Source: Zavarzinella sp. (lineage in GTDB: Bacteria; Planctomycetota; Planctomycetia; Gemmatales; Gemmataceae). From it: 64,000 nt of DNA. This document shows, piece after piece, positions 44,218 through 52,742 of the stretch; within the stretch, counting starts at the first letter, position 1, and every line of letters begins with the position of its first letter. The position numbers and the translations under genes were made by a program. The stretch covers positions 2,294,001-2,358,000 of the forward strand of contig JAWKTI010000001.1 of NCBI GenBank assembly GCA_041399155.1, written 5' to 3'. The notes beneath the pieces are model-generated. The model had not been told where the DNA came from, did not search any database, and saw only the letters and a program-made list of their open reading frames with translations.

Positions 44218-45906
44218 ATGTCCATTCAGCCAGGAGCAAACCACGTGGGAACCCAAGGATGGGGTGATTACGCTGCAACATTACCGTGGTTGTGCCCTTC
44301 GGCCAGCGCGTGCAACGCATTTTTAGCTCCTACCACGAAAAAACTATGGAATGGGGTTCGGCTGGATCCAGCCGCACTACTCCACCTGGTCCGTTTTGGA
44401 ATACAGGATGATATCGCATCGCCCGTACTTCAACATACCAGAATGGTGACAACCGGTGATTTGATTGAACCATTGTTTGATCAATTACAAACAAAACCAG
44501 CCGAAGTATATCTGGACTGGCGACATCCCGCCACGATGGGATTGTTCAAAGTTGCGTGCGATACGGCAAACAATGCTGCCACCATTGCCCAACAGATTGG
44601 CTATCCTTTTCAGTCTGCGTGGGTGGCAGGGATGCTTTGTTATCTGCCTTGGTTTGCGATTTCCAGTGCCAGCACTGAGGCGATTTATTCCTGTTTATCG
44701 CACCCACGTTTCTCAGAAGATCCGTGGGGTACTCAGTTGCAGCACTGGGGCCAGAGCCAGGTCGACCTTGCCCACCGATTAGTTGAAAACTGGCATCTTC
44801 CGAACTGGTTAGGCACCCTGCTGACCCGCATCGATTGGTGCCCCGACGAAGTTGATCAACAGATCGACCCAACGCTTCACGCGGTATGCCAACTTGCTGT
44901 GGTAGCAGCGAATGACAATACGTTGCCCTTTATCGATCCAGACTTGATCGATCGCAGTGCGGCCTTTCGTGCTCTCCAACTGAACCCGCATTCGATTTCA
45001 ACATTGGGCGATCGTGCCGAATTAGAGTTAGATATTGCCGTACTGGATGATCGAAGCCCCCACACGAGCGCGGAATTATTAGAAGATCTTCAGGAAGCAA
45101 TTCTTGCAAGAAACGAAAATTCGGCTTCTGCAATTAATTTTTACCAGCAGCGGGTTGCCGTTCTGGAAAATAAATTACATGAGGCCGGTCAGCGACGGAC
45201 TACAGAAGAACAGGCAGGTAAACTGCGTGGGCTCGCCGAGCTTGCTGCTGGTGCCAGCCACGAAATTAACAACCCATTGGCAGTCATTTCGACGCAGGCA
45301 CAATATTTATTAAAAAATGAGAATGCTCCTGATAAAGTGGCTTCTCTCGAATCAATTGTTCGGCAGACGCGTAACATTCACAATATTCTGCGTGAATTGA
45401 TGCTCTTTGCCCGCCCACCTGCTCCCGCACGTGCGTGGTTGAACCTCGGCAACACTCTGAAAACCGCCCTTCTTCAACTGCAGATCTATGCCGAAGCAGG
45501 CGGGGTACAATGGGAATGCAATCTCCCGCAATACGTCGAAATACATATTGATGAGAAATATCTCATTCATATTGTGGCAGCACTTGTCCGAAATGCCATT
45601 CAGGCGGCAGGTGCGGATGGCTGGGTACGTATTGGCTGGGAAAACCAGAATGACCAACATGTTCTGTTTGTAGAAGATTCCGGCAGTGGCCCCGCACCGA
45701 AAGATGTTGAGCACCTCTTCGATCCATTTTTCTCTGGTAGAGATGCCGGACGGGGACGGGGGCTGGGTCTTTCTACATCTTGGCGGCTTGCAGAACAGAT
45801 GGGCACAACCGTGGTCTATCAGCCCAAAGACTCGGGGATTACAAGATTTGAGTTCCGCCTGCCCACTTCAATGGTGAAGGAACAACGGCTACGGTACGTT
45901 GCATAA
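44218..45906 (+). CDS. Cytoplasmic sensor histidine kinase with HDOD-like N-terminal domain
   Basis: A 562-residue protein without membrane helices. The N-terminal half (about 45-260) is helical and resembles HDOD/HD-type signalling domains (ATMGLFKVACDTANNAATIAQQIG). Then a coiled coil (about 295-330) leads to a HisKA dimerisation domain with the phospho-accepting histidine in GASHEINNPLAVIS, and an HATPase domain with N box LVRNAIQAAG, G1 VEDSGSGP and G2 GRGRGLGLSTSW. It probably phosphorylates the regulator encoded just upstream. An IS66-type element begins 24 nt after its stop, which removes any original downstream neighbour. Confidence 0.85.
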   Translation: MSIQPGANHVGTQGWGDYAATLPWLCPSASACNAFLAPTTKKLWNGVRLDPAALLHLVRFGIQDDIASPVLQHTRMVTTGDLIEPLFDQLQTKPAEVYLDWRHPATMGLFKVACDTANNAATIAQQIGYPFQSAWVAGMLCYLPWFAISSASTEAIYSCLSHPRFSEDPWGTQLQHWGQSQVDLAHRLVENWHLPNWLGTLLTRIDWCPDEVDQQIDPTLHAVCQLAVVAANDNTLPFIDPDLIDRSAAFRALQLNPHSISTLGDRAELELDIAVLDDRSPHTSAELLEDLQEAILARNENSASAINFYQQRVAVLENKLHEAGQRRTTEEQAGKLRGLAELAAGASHEINNPLAVISTQAQYLLKNENAPDKVASLESIVRQTRNIHNILRELMLFARPPAPARAWLNLGNTLKTALLQLQIYAEAGGVQWECNLPQYVEIHIDEKYLIHIVAALVRNAIQAAGADGWVRIGWENQNDQHVLFVEDSGSGPAPKDVEHLFDPFFSGRDAGRGRGLGLSTSWRLAEQMGTTVVYQPKDSGITRFEFRLPTSMVKEQRLRYVA

Positions 45907-45922
45907 TCGGCGGCTCAAATAA

Positions 45923-45930
45923 AAAATGAG
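45923..45930. repeat. Target-site duplication, left
   Basis: AAAATGAG, identical to 47450-47457, flanks the single-gene IS66-family element. Confidence 0.9.
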
Positions 45931-47449
45931 GTAACCGTTCACCGGTTCGGGAATTGGCCTTTCGCAAATTTCAGCCATTTTCTATAATCGGGCGATGGAA
46001 ATCGAGTCGTTCAATTCCGAATGTCCTGGGTGCCAGCAATTGCTCAAGCAGGTTCATTTGCTGCAACAGCAGCTGATGGATCAGCAACAAATAATTCAGC
46101 AACAACAAAAGACAATACTGGCGCTGGAAGCTCGCATTCGTGATCTGGAAGACAAGCTGAAACCGCCTAACAAGCAAGAACCTGCAGAAAAAGAAAAATT
46201 AGCTTCCCAAAAGCCGACTGGTCGCAAACGCGGGGCACAACAAGGTCACAAGGCAAATCTGCGAAAAACCTTGCCTCCTGAAAGTGTGGACTCCTTTATC
46301 AAGTTCGTGCCAGAAACCTGTTCTCGCTGCCACAAATCACTTGTTGGCTGTCCGAATCTACCTGAACCCAGGATTCATCAGCAAGTTGAACTGCCACAGC
46401 CTTTAATCGTAACACAATATGAAGGTCATTCCCGGAAATGTGCTGATTGTGGACACACAACTGTGATGACCATTCCTGCTGAGTGCCGTAACCATTGCAC
46501 CGGACCTCGATTGACAGCTGCTCTGCTGTGTATGGTGGGTCAGGATGGATTGAGTAAACGCTCAATCGAACGAACTTGCAAAACAATTTTTGGCATAGAC
46601 ATATCCTTGGGAACCATCAGCAATCTGGAATCCGAGGCAATTCCGGCGTTGGACGCACCTTATGAGGAAGCTCGTGAGAAAGTTAAAAACGCTGATGTAA
46701 AGGGGTTTGATGAAACGGGCTGGAAAGAGGCGGGCCACAAACGCTGGTTATGGACAGCGATTGCGGCAAAGATTCATATCGTAGTATTTCTCATTCATGC
46801 ACGTCGCAATATTGATGCATTGAAAGCGTTTATGGGTGAAGAGCTCCCAGGATTTGTCAGTACGGATCGCTGGAAGGTGTATGTGAAGAACCTTCCTGAA
46901 GGTAGCCATCAATTATGTTGGGTACATTTGAAGCGCAACTGGGAGGCATTATCCAAGCGAAGTAAAAGAGCGACAAAACTCGTGGATCACTGGCTTGAAT
47001 TACACAAGGAAATATTTGAGCTATGGCATATTTTTACGAGAGATCATCAGATAACTCGCCAAACATTGCAACAGCGGATGAAACCGTTGCAGGAACGCGT
47101 ACGCACACTGCTGAAACAGGGGCAGGGTAGCAAAGACAAAAAACTTGCGCGGTTTTGCGAGCGGGTGGCCAAAGTAGAGATGCGTTTATGGCTGTTTGTC
47201 GACCATGAGCACGTTCCGCCAACGAATAATGATGCGGAGCGTGTGCAACGTCGAGCGGTGTTGTGGCGTCGACGCAGCTTTGGTTCTCAAAGTGCTCGTG
47301 GCTGTCGGTTCGCAGAGCGAATCCTGACGGTATGTGAAACATTGAAACTACAGGGAAGAAACGTATTGGATTATCTGGAAAAAGCGATCAACGCACACCG
47401 GAAAGGCAAACCTGCACCGAAACTTGCAACAACATAAGTGAACGGTTAC
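45931..47449 (+). mobile_element. Single-gene IS66-family element (ISBst12-like)
   Basis: The element is 1519 bp long, with terminal inverted repeats GTAACCGTTCAC / GTGAACGGTTAC and a perfect 8-bp target duplication AAAATGAG on both sides (45923-45930 and 47450-47457). It encodes one transposase and lacks tnpA and tnpB, as in the ISBst12 subgroup of IS66. Intact ends, gene and duplication point to a recent insertion. Confidence 0.92.
45995..47437 (+). CDS. IS66-family transposase (DDE), intact
   Basis: A 480-residue transposase: Gln-rich leucine-zipper-like N-terminus (about 10-60), a basic segment GRKRGAQQGHKANLRK, a zinc-binding domain (CSRCHKSL and CADCGH) and a DDE core with VKGFDETGWK, FVSTDRWKVY and PPTNNDAERVQRRAVLW carrying the catalytic D, D and E. 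The gene is uninterrupted and lies within perfect element ends, so it may be active. Confidence 0.93.
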   Translation: MEIESFNSECPGCQQLLKQVHLLQQQLMDQQQIIQQQQKTILALEARIRDLEDKLKPPNKQEPAEKEKLASQKPTGRKRGAQQGHKANLRKTLPPESVDSFIKFVPETCSRCHKSLVGCPNLPEPRIHQQVELPQPLIVTQYEGHSRKCADCGHTTVMTIPAECRNHCTGPRLTAALLCMVGQDGLSKRSIERTCKTIFGIDISLGTISNLESEAIPALDAPYEEAREKVKNADVKGFDETGWKEAGHKRWLWTAIAAKIHIVVFLIHARRNIDALKAFMGEELPGFVSTDRWKVYVKNLPEGSHQLCWVHLKRNWEALSKRSKRATKLVDHWLELHKEIFELWHIFTRDHQITRQTLQQRMKPLQERVRTLLKQGQGSKDKKLARFCERVAKVEMRLWLFVDHEHVPPTNNDAERVQRRAVLWRRRSFGSQSARGCRFAERILTVCETLKLQGRNVLDYLEKAINAHRKGKPAPKLATT

Positions 47450-47457
47450 AAAATGAG
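47450..47457. repeat. Target-site duplication, right
   Basis: AAAATGAG, identical to 45923-45930. Confidence 0.9.
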
Positions 47458-47470
47458 ATCGATCTAACAA

Positions 47471-49048
47471 CTATCGGCCTTCGGGATTGGGATCGACTGG
47501 CTCCATAGGAACCCCACCACTGTTGACACCATAGTTGGCAGGTAGTGGATTTTTCGGCAGTTTAACACCAATCAAAACCAGGAATCGGCGAGCATCAATC
47601 ATCTGCACACCCAGTTTCTTGGCTTGATCTTCCATCTTGGAAAAGTTCCCACCCGCTGGAGCATCATTCGCCATAATCAGGAAGTTTGTACTCAATGACA
47701 TCCCGGGTCCCTTGATTGTACCCGTTCTCAGGTCAAGGTAAGAATCGACAATCGTGTTGTTCTTTTCAAGGATGCGGATGAATTCCTGTGAATCATCAGT
47801 ACCATCCCCATCCAGATCGATCACACCAGCAAACGAAACACGAGTGCGTTTGGTATTGCTGAGAATGATGTTGAATAACGTATCCCCTTTGCTGACTGGG
47901 TTACGAATTGGCTGCAACTGCTCGGTGATTAAAGCACGTGCCGTAAATGGGCCAGTTACTTCAATAATCTCAATCTTTCCTTTCACCAGTTCATTATCAT
48001 CAAATGGAATCCGTTCTAAGCCACCACGATCGGAATTGGCTCTTTGCAATACTTTTTCACGATCGATAACGGCTGCCAGTGATTGAGAAGGTGCGGTCAC
48101 CAGGAAAGTTTGTCCGGGCACCAGCGCCAGACGGGTATTGAAACGAATGACCAGATTATCACCATCTTTGGTGGTGATTTCCCCTTTATTCTCTTCAACC
48201 CGAGTAACGTCCAGCTTGCGGAAGCGTTCTTCGATATCGGTATCCGATTTATTCTCTAAACGATTAATTTTCTCATCGCGGGCACGAATATCTTTCTGTA
48301 ACTTGGCAACATCGTCACCCAGTTCGTTGATCGACTGCTGCAATTCTGCTGTCTTTTTCTTGTAATCATCGCCATCTTTCTCTTTACCTGCGAACAAAGC
48401 AGTACGATTACGTTCGGTTTCCTGCTGAAAAGCTTCAAACTTGGTCTGCAGATTTGCCAATCCATCCTGGAAGATCTTACGCTGAGCATCAAGATCTGCT
48501 TCGGCTTTAATTTTTTGGTTTTCAGCAGTTTTCTGAGCATCTAAAGCATTTCTTTCAGAGGTTTCTTTGGCTCGATACAGATCCGACCACTGTTTTACTA
48601 ATGCAGGAATCGTGATTTTCGGAGCCACATCTGGAATTTGTGCCCCCGCAGCCGGGTTACCACCTGCAGCCACCGTATTCACCAGGGGCCAGTCAAAATC
48701 ATTGGCGTTGGGCAGCGATCCTTTGACCGCACCCACGATTTTGGTGTGCTGTTCCAGAATGGATGCACTTTGGGATGAAGCCAGACCCACCAGGTCGGTG
48801 CGATCCTGTTCCGATGCCGCACCAATGGCAACTTCGGTAAGGATGCGTTTCGCCTTTTCCTGTTCAAAAGCTGCCTGCGCACCTTTCTTAGCTTCTTCCG
48901 CGTCCTGCGCCTGTTTTTCGAATTGAGCCTGACCATCGAAACCCATGTACGTGGTGACGCTGGCGGCAATCGTTGTCAGGATGAACAGCACCAGCATAAT
49001 GATCAGAAATGGGCTGGATTTGCCACTCTTCTGTGTTTTTTTTGCCAT
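47471..49048 (-). CDS. Membrane-anchored coiled-coil protein of unknown function
   Basis: A 525-residue protein with a basic N-terminus, one transmembrane helix (FLIIMLVLFILTTIAASVTTYM, about 14-36) and two coiled-coil stretches (about 40-75 and 155-265, Ala/Glu/Lys/Gln-rich). A beta-rich C-terminal domain follows (LVIRFNTRLALVPGQTFLV, VSFAGVIDLDGDGTDDSQEFI). The C-terminal part should be extracytoplasmic. The pattern is common among uncharacterised Gemmata-like proteins. It is transcribed away from the next gene across a 270-nt gap. Confidence 0.7.
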   Translation of the reverse strand: MAKKTQKSGKSSPFLIIMLVLFILTTIAASVTTYMGFDGQAQFEKQAQDAEEAKKGAQAAFEQEKAKRILTEVAIGAASEQDRTDLVGLASSQSASILEQHTKIVGAVKGSLPNANDFDWPLVNTVAAGGNPAAGAQIPDVAPKITIPALVKQWSDLYRAKETSERNALDAQKTAENQKIKAEADLDAQRKIFQDGLANLQTKFEAFQQETERNRTALFAGKEKDGDDYKKKTAELQQSINELGDDVAKLQKDIRARDEKINRLENKSDTDIEERFRKLDVTRVEENKGEITTKDGDNLVIRFNTRLALVPGQTFLVTAPSQSLAAVIDREKVLQRANSDRGGLERIPFDDNELVKGKIEIIEVTGPFTARALITEQLQPIRNPVSKGDTLFNIILSNTKRTRVSFAGVIDLDGDGTDDSQEFIRILEKNNTIVDSYLDLRTGTIKGPGMSLSTNFLIMANDAPAGGNFSKMEDQAKKLGVQMIDARRFLVLIGVKLPKNPLPANYGVNSGGVPMEPVDPNPEGR

Positions 49049-49318
49049 GATTACGCCTCGCAGAAAAAAATTCCGCGTTCAAACGAAAGAAAACCTCAAC
49101 CTTCACTGTAACGGACGAATAGATGTTGTCAACGAGAAACCAACTCAGACGTAGGCAAGCTGGTTATTTTTTGCCGTTTGTATCGATTACTCCAGTTAGA
49201 ATTGACTCCGCGGCCCACAGAAAGAAATTATTCTCAAAGTTTCTGAAAAAAAACGTACGAAATCGACGCCTATCCCACACAAACAATCGTGGGGAATACT
49301 TACGTTTATGGTGAACTG

Positions 49319-51331
49319 ATGATTCGGCTGACACTTCGGACCTTACTTGCCTATGCAGACGACCTGCTGGATGCCCCACAGGCCCGGGAAATTGGCATCA
49401 AGCTGGTGGATAGCCCGAAAGCACAGGATTTATTAGAAAAAATTCATTCCTTATCAAAGCAACGCCAAGCATCATTCATCGGTGGGGAAAAATCACAACC
49501 GAACCCCCACATTATTGCCGCCTACCTGGACAACACTCTGCCACCAGACGAAGTTCAGAAATTGGAACAGGAAGCTCTGGAAAACGACGATATCCTGCGA
49601 GAAATTGCGGTTTCTCATCAGGTGCTGTGTCAGGTGATTTCGCAACCACCGATTCTGGAAGAACAGTCGTACCGCAAACTTTACCGATTGCTGCCCGCAC
49701 CCGCTGCAATTGCATACCGGAAACCAAAATTTCACGAACTGGCAGTAACACAACAACCCTCGATAAGCAAAGATTCGACAAACGATTCAGGAAACTCGAA
49801 ACTCCGCCCACTTCTCATTTTTGGGCTGATTTCTCTGACAACCCTGTTAGTGCTGTCCATGTCTCTCGCAATTCCAGGAAAGAAAAAGGAACAGCGGGTT
49901 CAACGAATCGTAATCAAGCCAATCGAAATAGCACAGTCATCCCCACTACAAAAACCGCCTGCAATCCCGCCGATCGTGCCTGCGAACGTGATAGAAAAAC
50001 CGGAATTGCCACCAGTAGTACCTGCACCTAAAAAAGTTCCAGATGTCATCGAAAATGGCCCACCACCACGTGAATTGGCCCAGAAACAGCAACCTGTAAA
50101 TAAATGGGGAGTTGCAAATGAGGCACGAGAAGCAATTGGCACATTCTCCTCCCCCAGAGAACCTTTACTTTTCAAATCGCCTAAGTGGGATGAATTACAG
50201 CGTTTAAACGACACTGCTGCGGTTGAAAGCAGAGATCTTTGGCTGGCACTACCCGGAATGAAACCAGAAATTCTGCTGAACCAGAATCTGAAACTGATTC
50301 TTGCACCGGATTATCCAGATTCGAATCAGACACAAATGTTGCACACTTCGGTGGTTGCTTCAGTCCCACCTGCAGGGGTGGATGCTGATCTGCAAATTCA
50401 CTGCGGAAGAATCTATCTACAAAATAATGCAGCAACTTCTTCGACAGTTCGACTGCGTTTCCTGAATGAGATCTGGGATGTTTCCCTGGCACCGGGAGCA
50501 AAACTAGGTATGGTGCTGATCAGTAAATTTCCTGAGGAAGTGCCATTTCAGATAGCACTTGAAAACTCCAAGCCACGTACTGAAGTAACTTTGAAAGTAG
50601 AAACTGGAATAATTAAACTGGAGTCAAAGAATGGTGCATCGATAGAATTACCAGCCGAATCCTTCGCCAATTGGAATAATGGCACTGAGAAGGTTGCGAT
50701 CGGAGGAAAGGAAGAAAAGTTTGCGGCTGGTGCAGCTTTATTTCCAGCCAGTTTGGAACCTGCAAACAAAACAACTCAGGCTGTGGCTGAATTCTTCAAA
50801 AAAATGCTGTTGGATGCAGACCACCGGCTTGGTTACGAATTTGTCGCTGTACTGAAAGATGAAAAGCGTACTTCAATCTTGCGGAGTATGGCAACATACT
50901 ACTTGCCCGGAACAGAAATGCTGCCAGCATTAATCGATGCTATGTCGGATGGTGACAGTGAGATCCGTCGTGCGGCAATTCGTGCCACTCAACTTTGGCT
51001 GGAACTGTCTCCGGATCATGAAAATACTTTTGTGGATACTCTGATTCGCACAAAGGGCTTTCCCGACGAACAGGCACGATTTGCTGCAATGTTGCTTCGA
51101 CCAATCGAACTGAGTAAAGCTTCACCATTGATTTGCAGTAAATATTTTGATGTATTGAATCACGAACGATTGATGTTTCGTTCAATTGTTCATAATCAAC
51201 TGTCGATAATCGATTCCCTGGGATTAAGAGAAACTCAATATACTCCCGATAGCATTCCAGATCGACTTGCATTAACAACACAACGCTGGAAAAATTCCTA
51301 CTTCCGTAGAAATCCCAGCCAACGCCCATGA
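49319..51331 (+). CDS. Membrane protein with anti-sigma-like N-terminus and HEAT-like C-terminus
   Basis: A 670-residue protein. The N-terminal part (about 1-130) is helical with IIAAYLDNTLPPDEVQKLEQEALEN, similar to the cytoplasmic part of planctomycete anti-sigma-like proteins. A transmembrane helix (LLIFGLISLTTLLVLSMSLAI, about 162-184) is followed by a proline-rich stalk, a beta-rich domain and a C-terminal helical region with HEAT-like units (LPALIDAMSDGDSEIRRAAIRATQLW). A role in envelope sensing is possible but not shown. The ATG at 49319 is preferred; ten further codons upstream are open. Confidence 0.65.
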   Translation: MIRLTLRTLLAYADDLLDAPQAREIGIKLVDSPKAQDLLEKIHSLSKQRQASFIGGEKSQPNPHIIAAYLDNTLPPDEVQKLEQEALENDDILREIAVSHQVLCQVISQPPILEEQSYRKLYRLLPAPAAIAYRKPKFHELAVTQQPSISKDSTNDSGNSKLRPLLIFGLISLTTLLVLSMSLAIPGKKKEQRVQRIVIKPIEIAQSSPLQKPPAIPPIVPANVIEKPELPPVVPAPKKVPDVIENGPPPRELAQKQQPVNKWGVANEAREAIGTFSSPREPLLFKSPKWDELQRLNDTAAVESRDLWLALPGMKPEILLNQNLKLILAPDYPDSNQTQMLHTSVVASVPPAGVDADLQIHCGRIYLQNNAATSSTVRLRFLNEIWDVSLAPGAKLGMVLISKFPEEVPFQIALENSKPRTEVTLKVETGIIKLESKNGASIELPAESFANWNNGTEKVAIGGKEEKFAAGAALFPASLEPANKTTQAVAEFFKKMLLDADHRLGYEFVAVLKDEKRTSILRSMATYYLPGTEMLPALIDAMSDGDSEIRRAAIRATQLWLELSPDHENTFVDTLIRTKGFPDEQARFAAMLLRPIELSKASPLICSKYFDVLNHERLMFRSIVHNQLSIIDSLGLRETQYTPDSIPDRLALTTQRWKNSYFRRNPSQRP

Positions 51332-51382
51332 ACATTTTTTCGCGCGCCGTGTCTTCAACCATAAACGAACTACACAAACTTC

Positions 51383-52486
51383 ATGATTCAATTAATCCTC
51401 ATTGCCGACGGGCTTGGTCCCGGGTGGCTTGGGCCGTATGGCAACGAATCGATCGACACCCCTACCCTCAACAATCTTGCAAGCAGCGGAGAAGTCATCG
51501 ACCACCTGTATGCAGATGATTTCCAGGTGGATGAAAATGGGCGGGTGGTCGAATCTTTATCGAACCGTGCAATACAGGCTCTTGTTGAAGACCGGCTGAA
51601 ACAACAGCATTGCTGCCACTTACTGTGCGACGAGCAGGCATCGGTGCTGGCGAAATTACCATGGTCGAGCGTCACCATGCTCGAACGTGGGGCGGAATCC
51701 TACCACGATGATCTGGTGCAGAAACTTCACGGATTGGTGGAAGAAAATCGCCCGGAAACCCACCAATTGGTGGTCATCGACACCAGCTGCATGCTACCAC
51801 CGTGGACGTTCTATCAAGAAACATACCAGGAAATCATGCAATCAATGGGCGGGCTGACCACTGATTCCTCATCAATTCTTCATGATTCCTGGGAGCGAAT
51901 TCGGAACACCCCTCCCACAGACACACCACCACGGGGTTTTGTGGCACCAGACGATGCCACTTTTTTTGCCATTCGGAACAGTTTCGCGGCGGCAGTGCAC
52001 TTTTTCGATGATTGGGTGGGCAAAATTGTGGCTGCCATCGCATCTCAAGCAGACGCGTCCATCACGATCACATCGCGGCATGGTTACCCACTACTCGAAC
52101 ACCAGTGGGCAGGACCGGATTGCCCCACGTTGAATCGGGAACTGGTACAGATCCCATGGATTTCGCGATTATTTTCCCACCAAGGTGCAGTAGTGCGAAC
52201 GATCAATGCACTGAAATTTTCGCAAGTACTGGAAACATTTCCAACCGGGAACGGAAAGACGTCGAAAAGATTAATTAATTCTCATCATTCAGACTCAATT
52301 ATTGTCCGCCGACAAATGGCAGGCACCACGGACTCGTGCGTCATTTCCCCAGAAATCTGGGCAATTTTCCCCCACGAAGGGGAACCACAGGCGTACAACC
52401 ACCCAGAAGACCTGTGGCAAGTGCACAACATCGCCAGAGAAATTGCTGAAGAAATAGAAAATCTGGGCAAAATGAGAGATGTTTAA
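51383..52486 (+). CDS. Alkaline-phosphatase-superfamily (sulfatase-like) protein
   Basis: A 367-residue protein that opens like a sulfatase/phosphodiesterase (LILIADGLGPGWLGPYGNESIDTP), with later ITSRHGYPLLEHQW in the place of the metal-binding block. The usual C-x-P/A-x-R or catalytic threonine region cannot be found, and the expected second aspartate after IAD is glycine. It may be a degenerate or structural member. There is no signal peptide. It starts about 50 nt after the preceding gene on the same strand. Confidence 0.6.
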   Translation: MIQLILIADGLGPGWLGPYGNESIDTPTLNNLASSGEVIDHLYADDFQVDENGRVVESLSNRAIQALVEDRLKQQHCCHLLCDEQASVLAKLPWSSVTMLERGAESYHDDLVQKLHGLVEENRPETHQLVVIDTSCMLPPWTFYQETYQEIMQSMGGLTTDSSSILHDSWERIRNTPPTDTPPRGFVAPDDATFFAIRNSFAAAVHFFDDWVGKIVAAIASQADASITITSRHGYPLLEHQWAGPDCPTLNRELVQIPWISRLFSHQGAVVRTINALKFSQVLETFPTGNGKTSKRLINSHHSDSIIVRRQMAGTTDSCVISPEIWAIFPHEGEPQAYNHPEDLWQVHNIAREIAEEIENLGKMRDV

Positions 52487-52742
52487 ATATCACGATACTG
52501 CTATCCAGCAATATTATCATTTACCAATATGCAATTACAACAACATAACAATATTGCCATACAGAAATTTAATGCGTTCAATAGCGGACAACTACCCACA
52601 TGACTGAAATAATTGTCACAATGGGCATTTATTTCTGATAATAACGATTTTTCAGCTGATTTATTCTAGCATCTCAAAAGTTCATCCTGTACTGTTATCG
52701 CCATTGACACGATATTCACCATTTATTTCAGGTTACCTTTAA

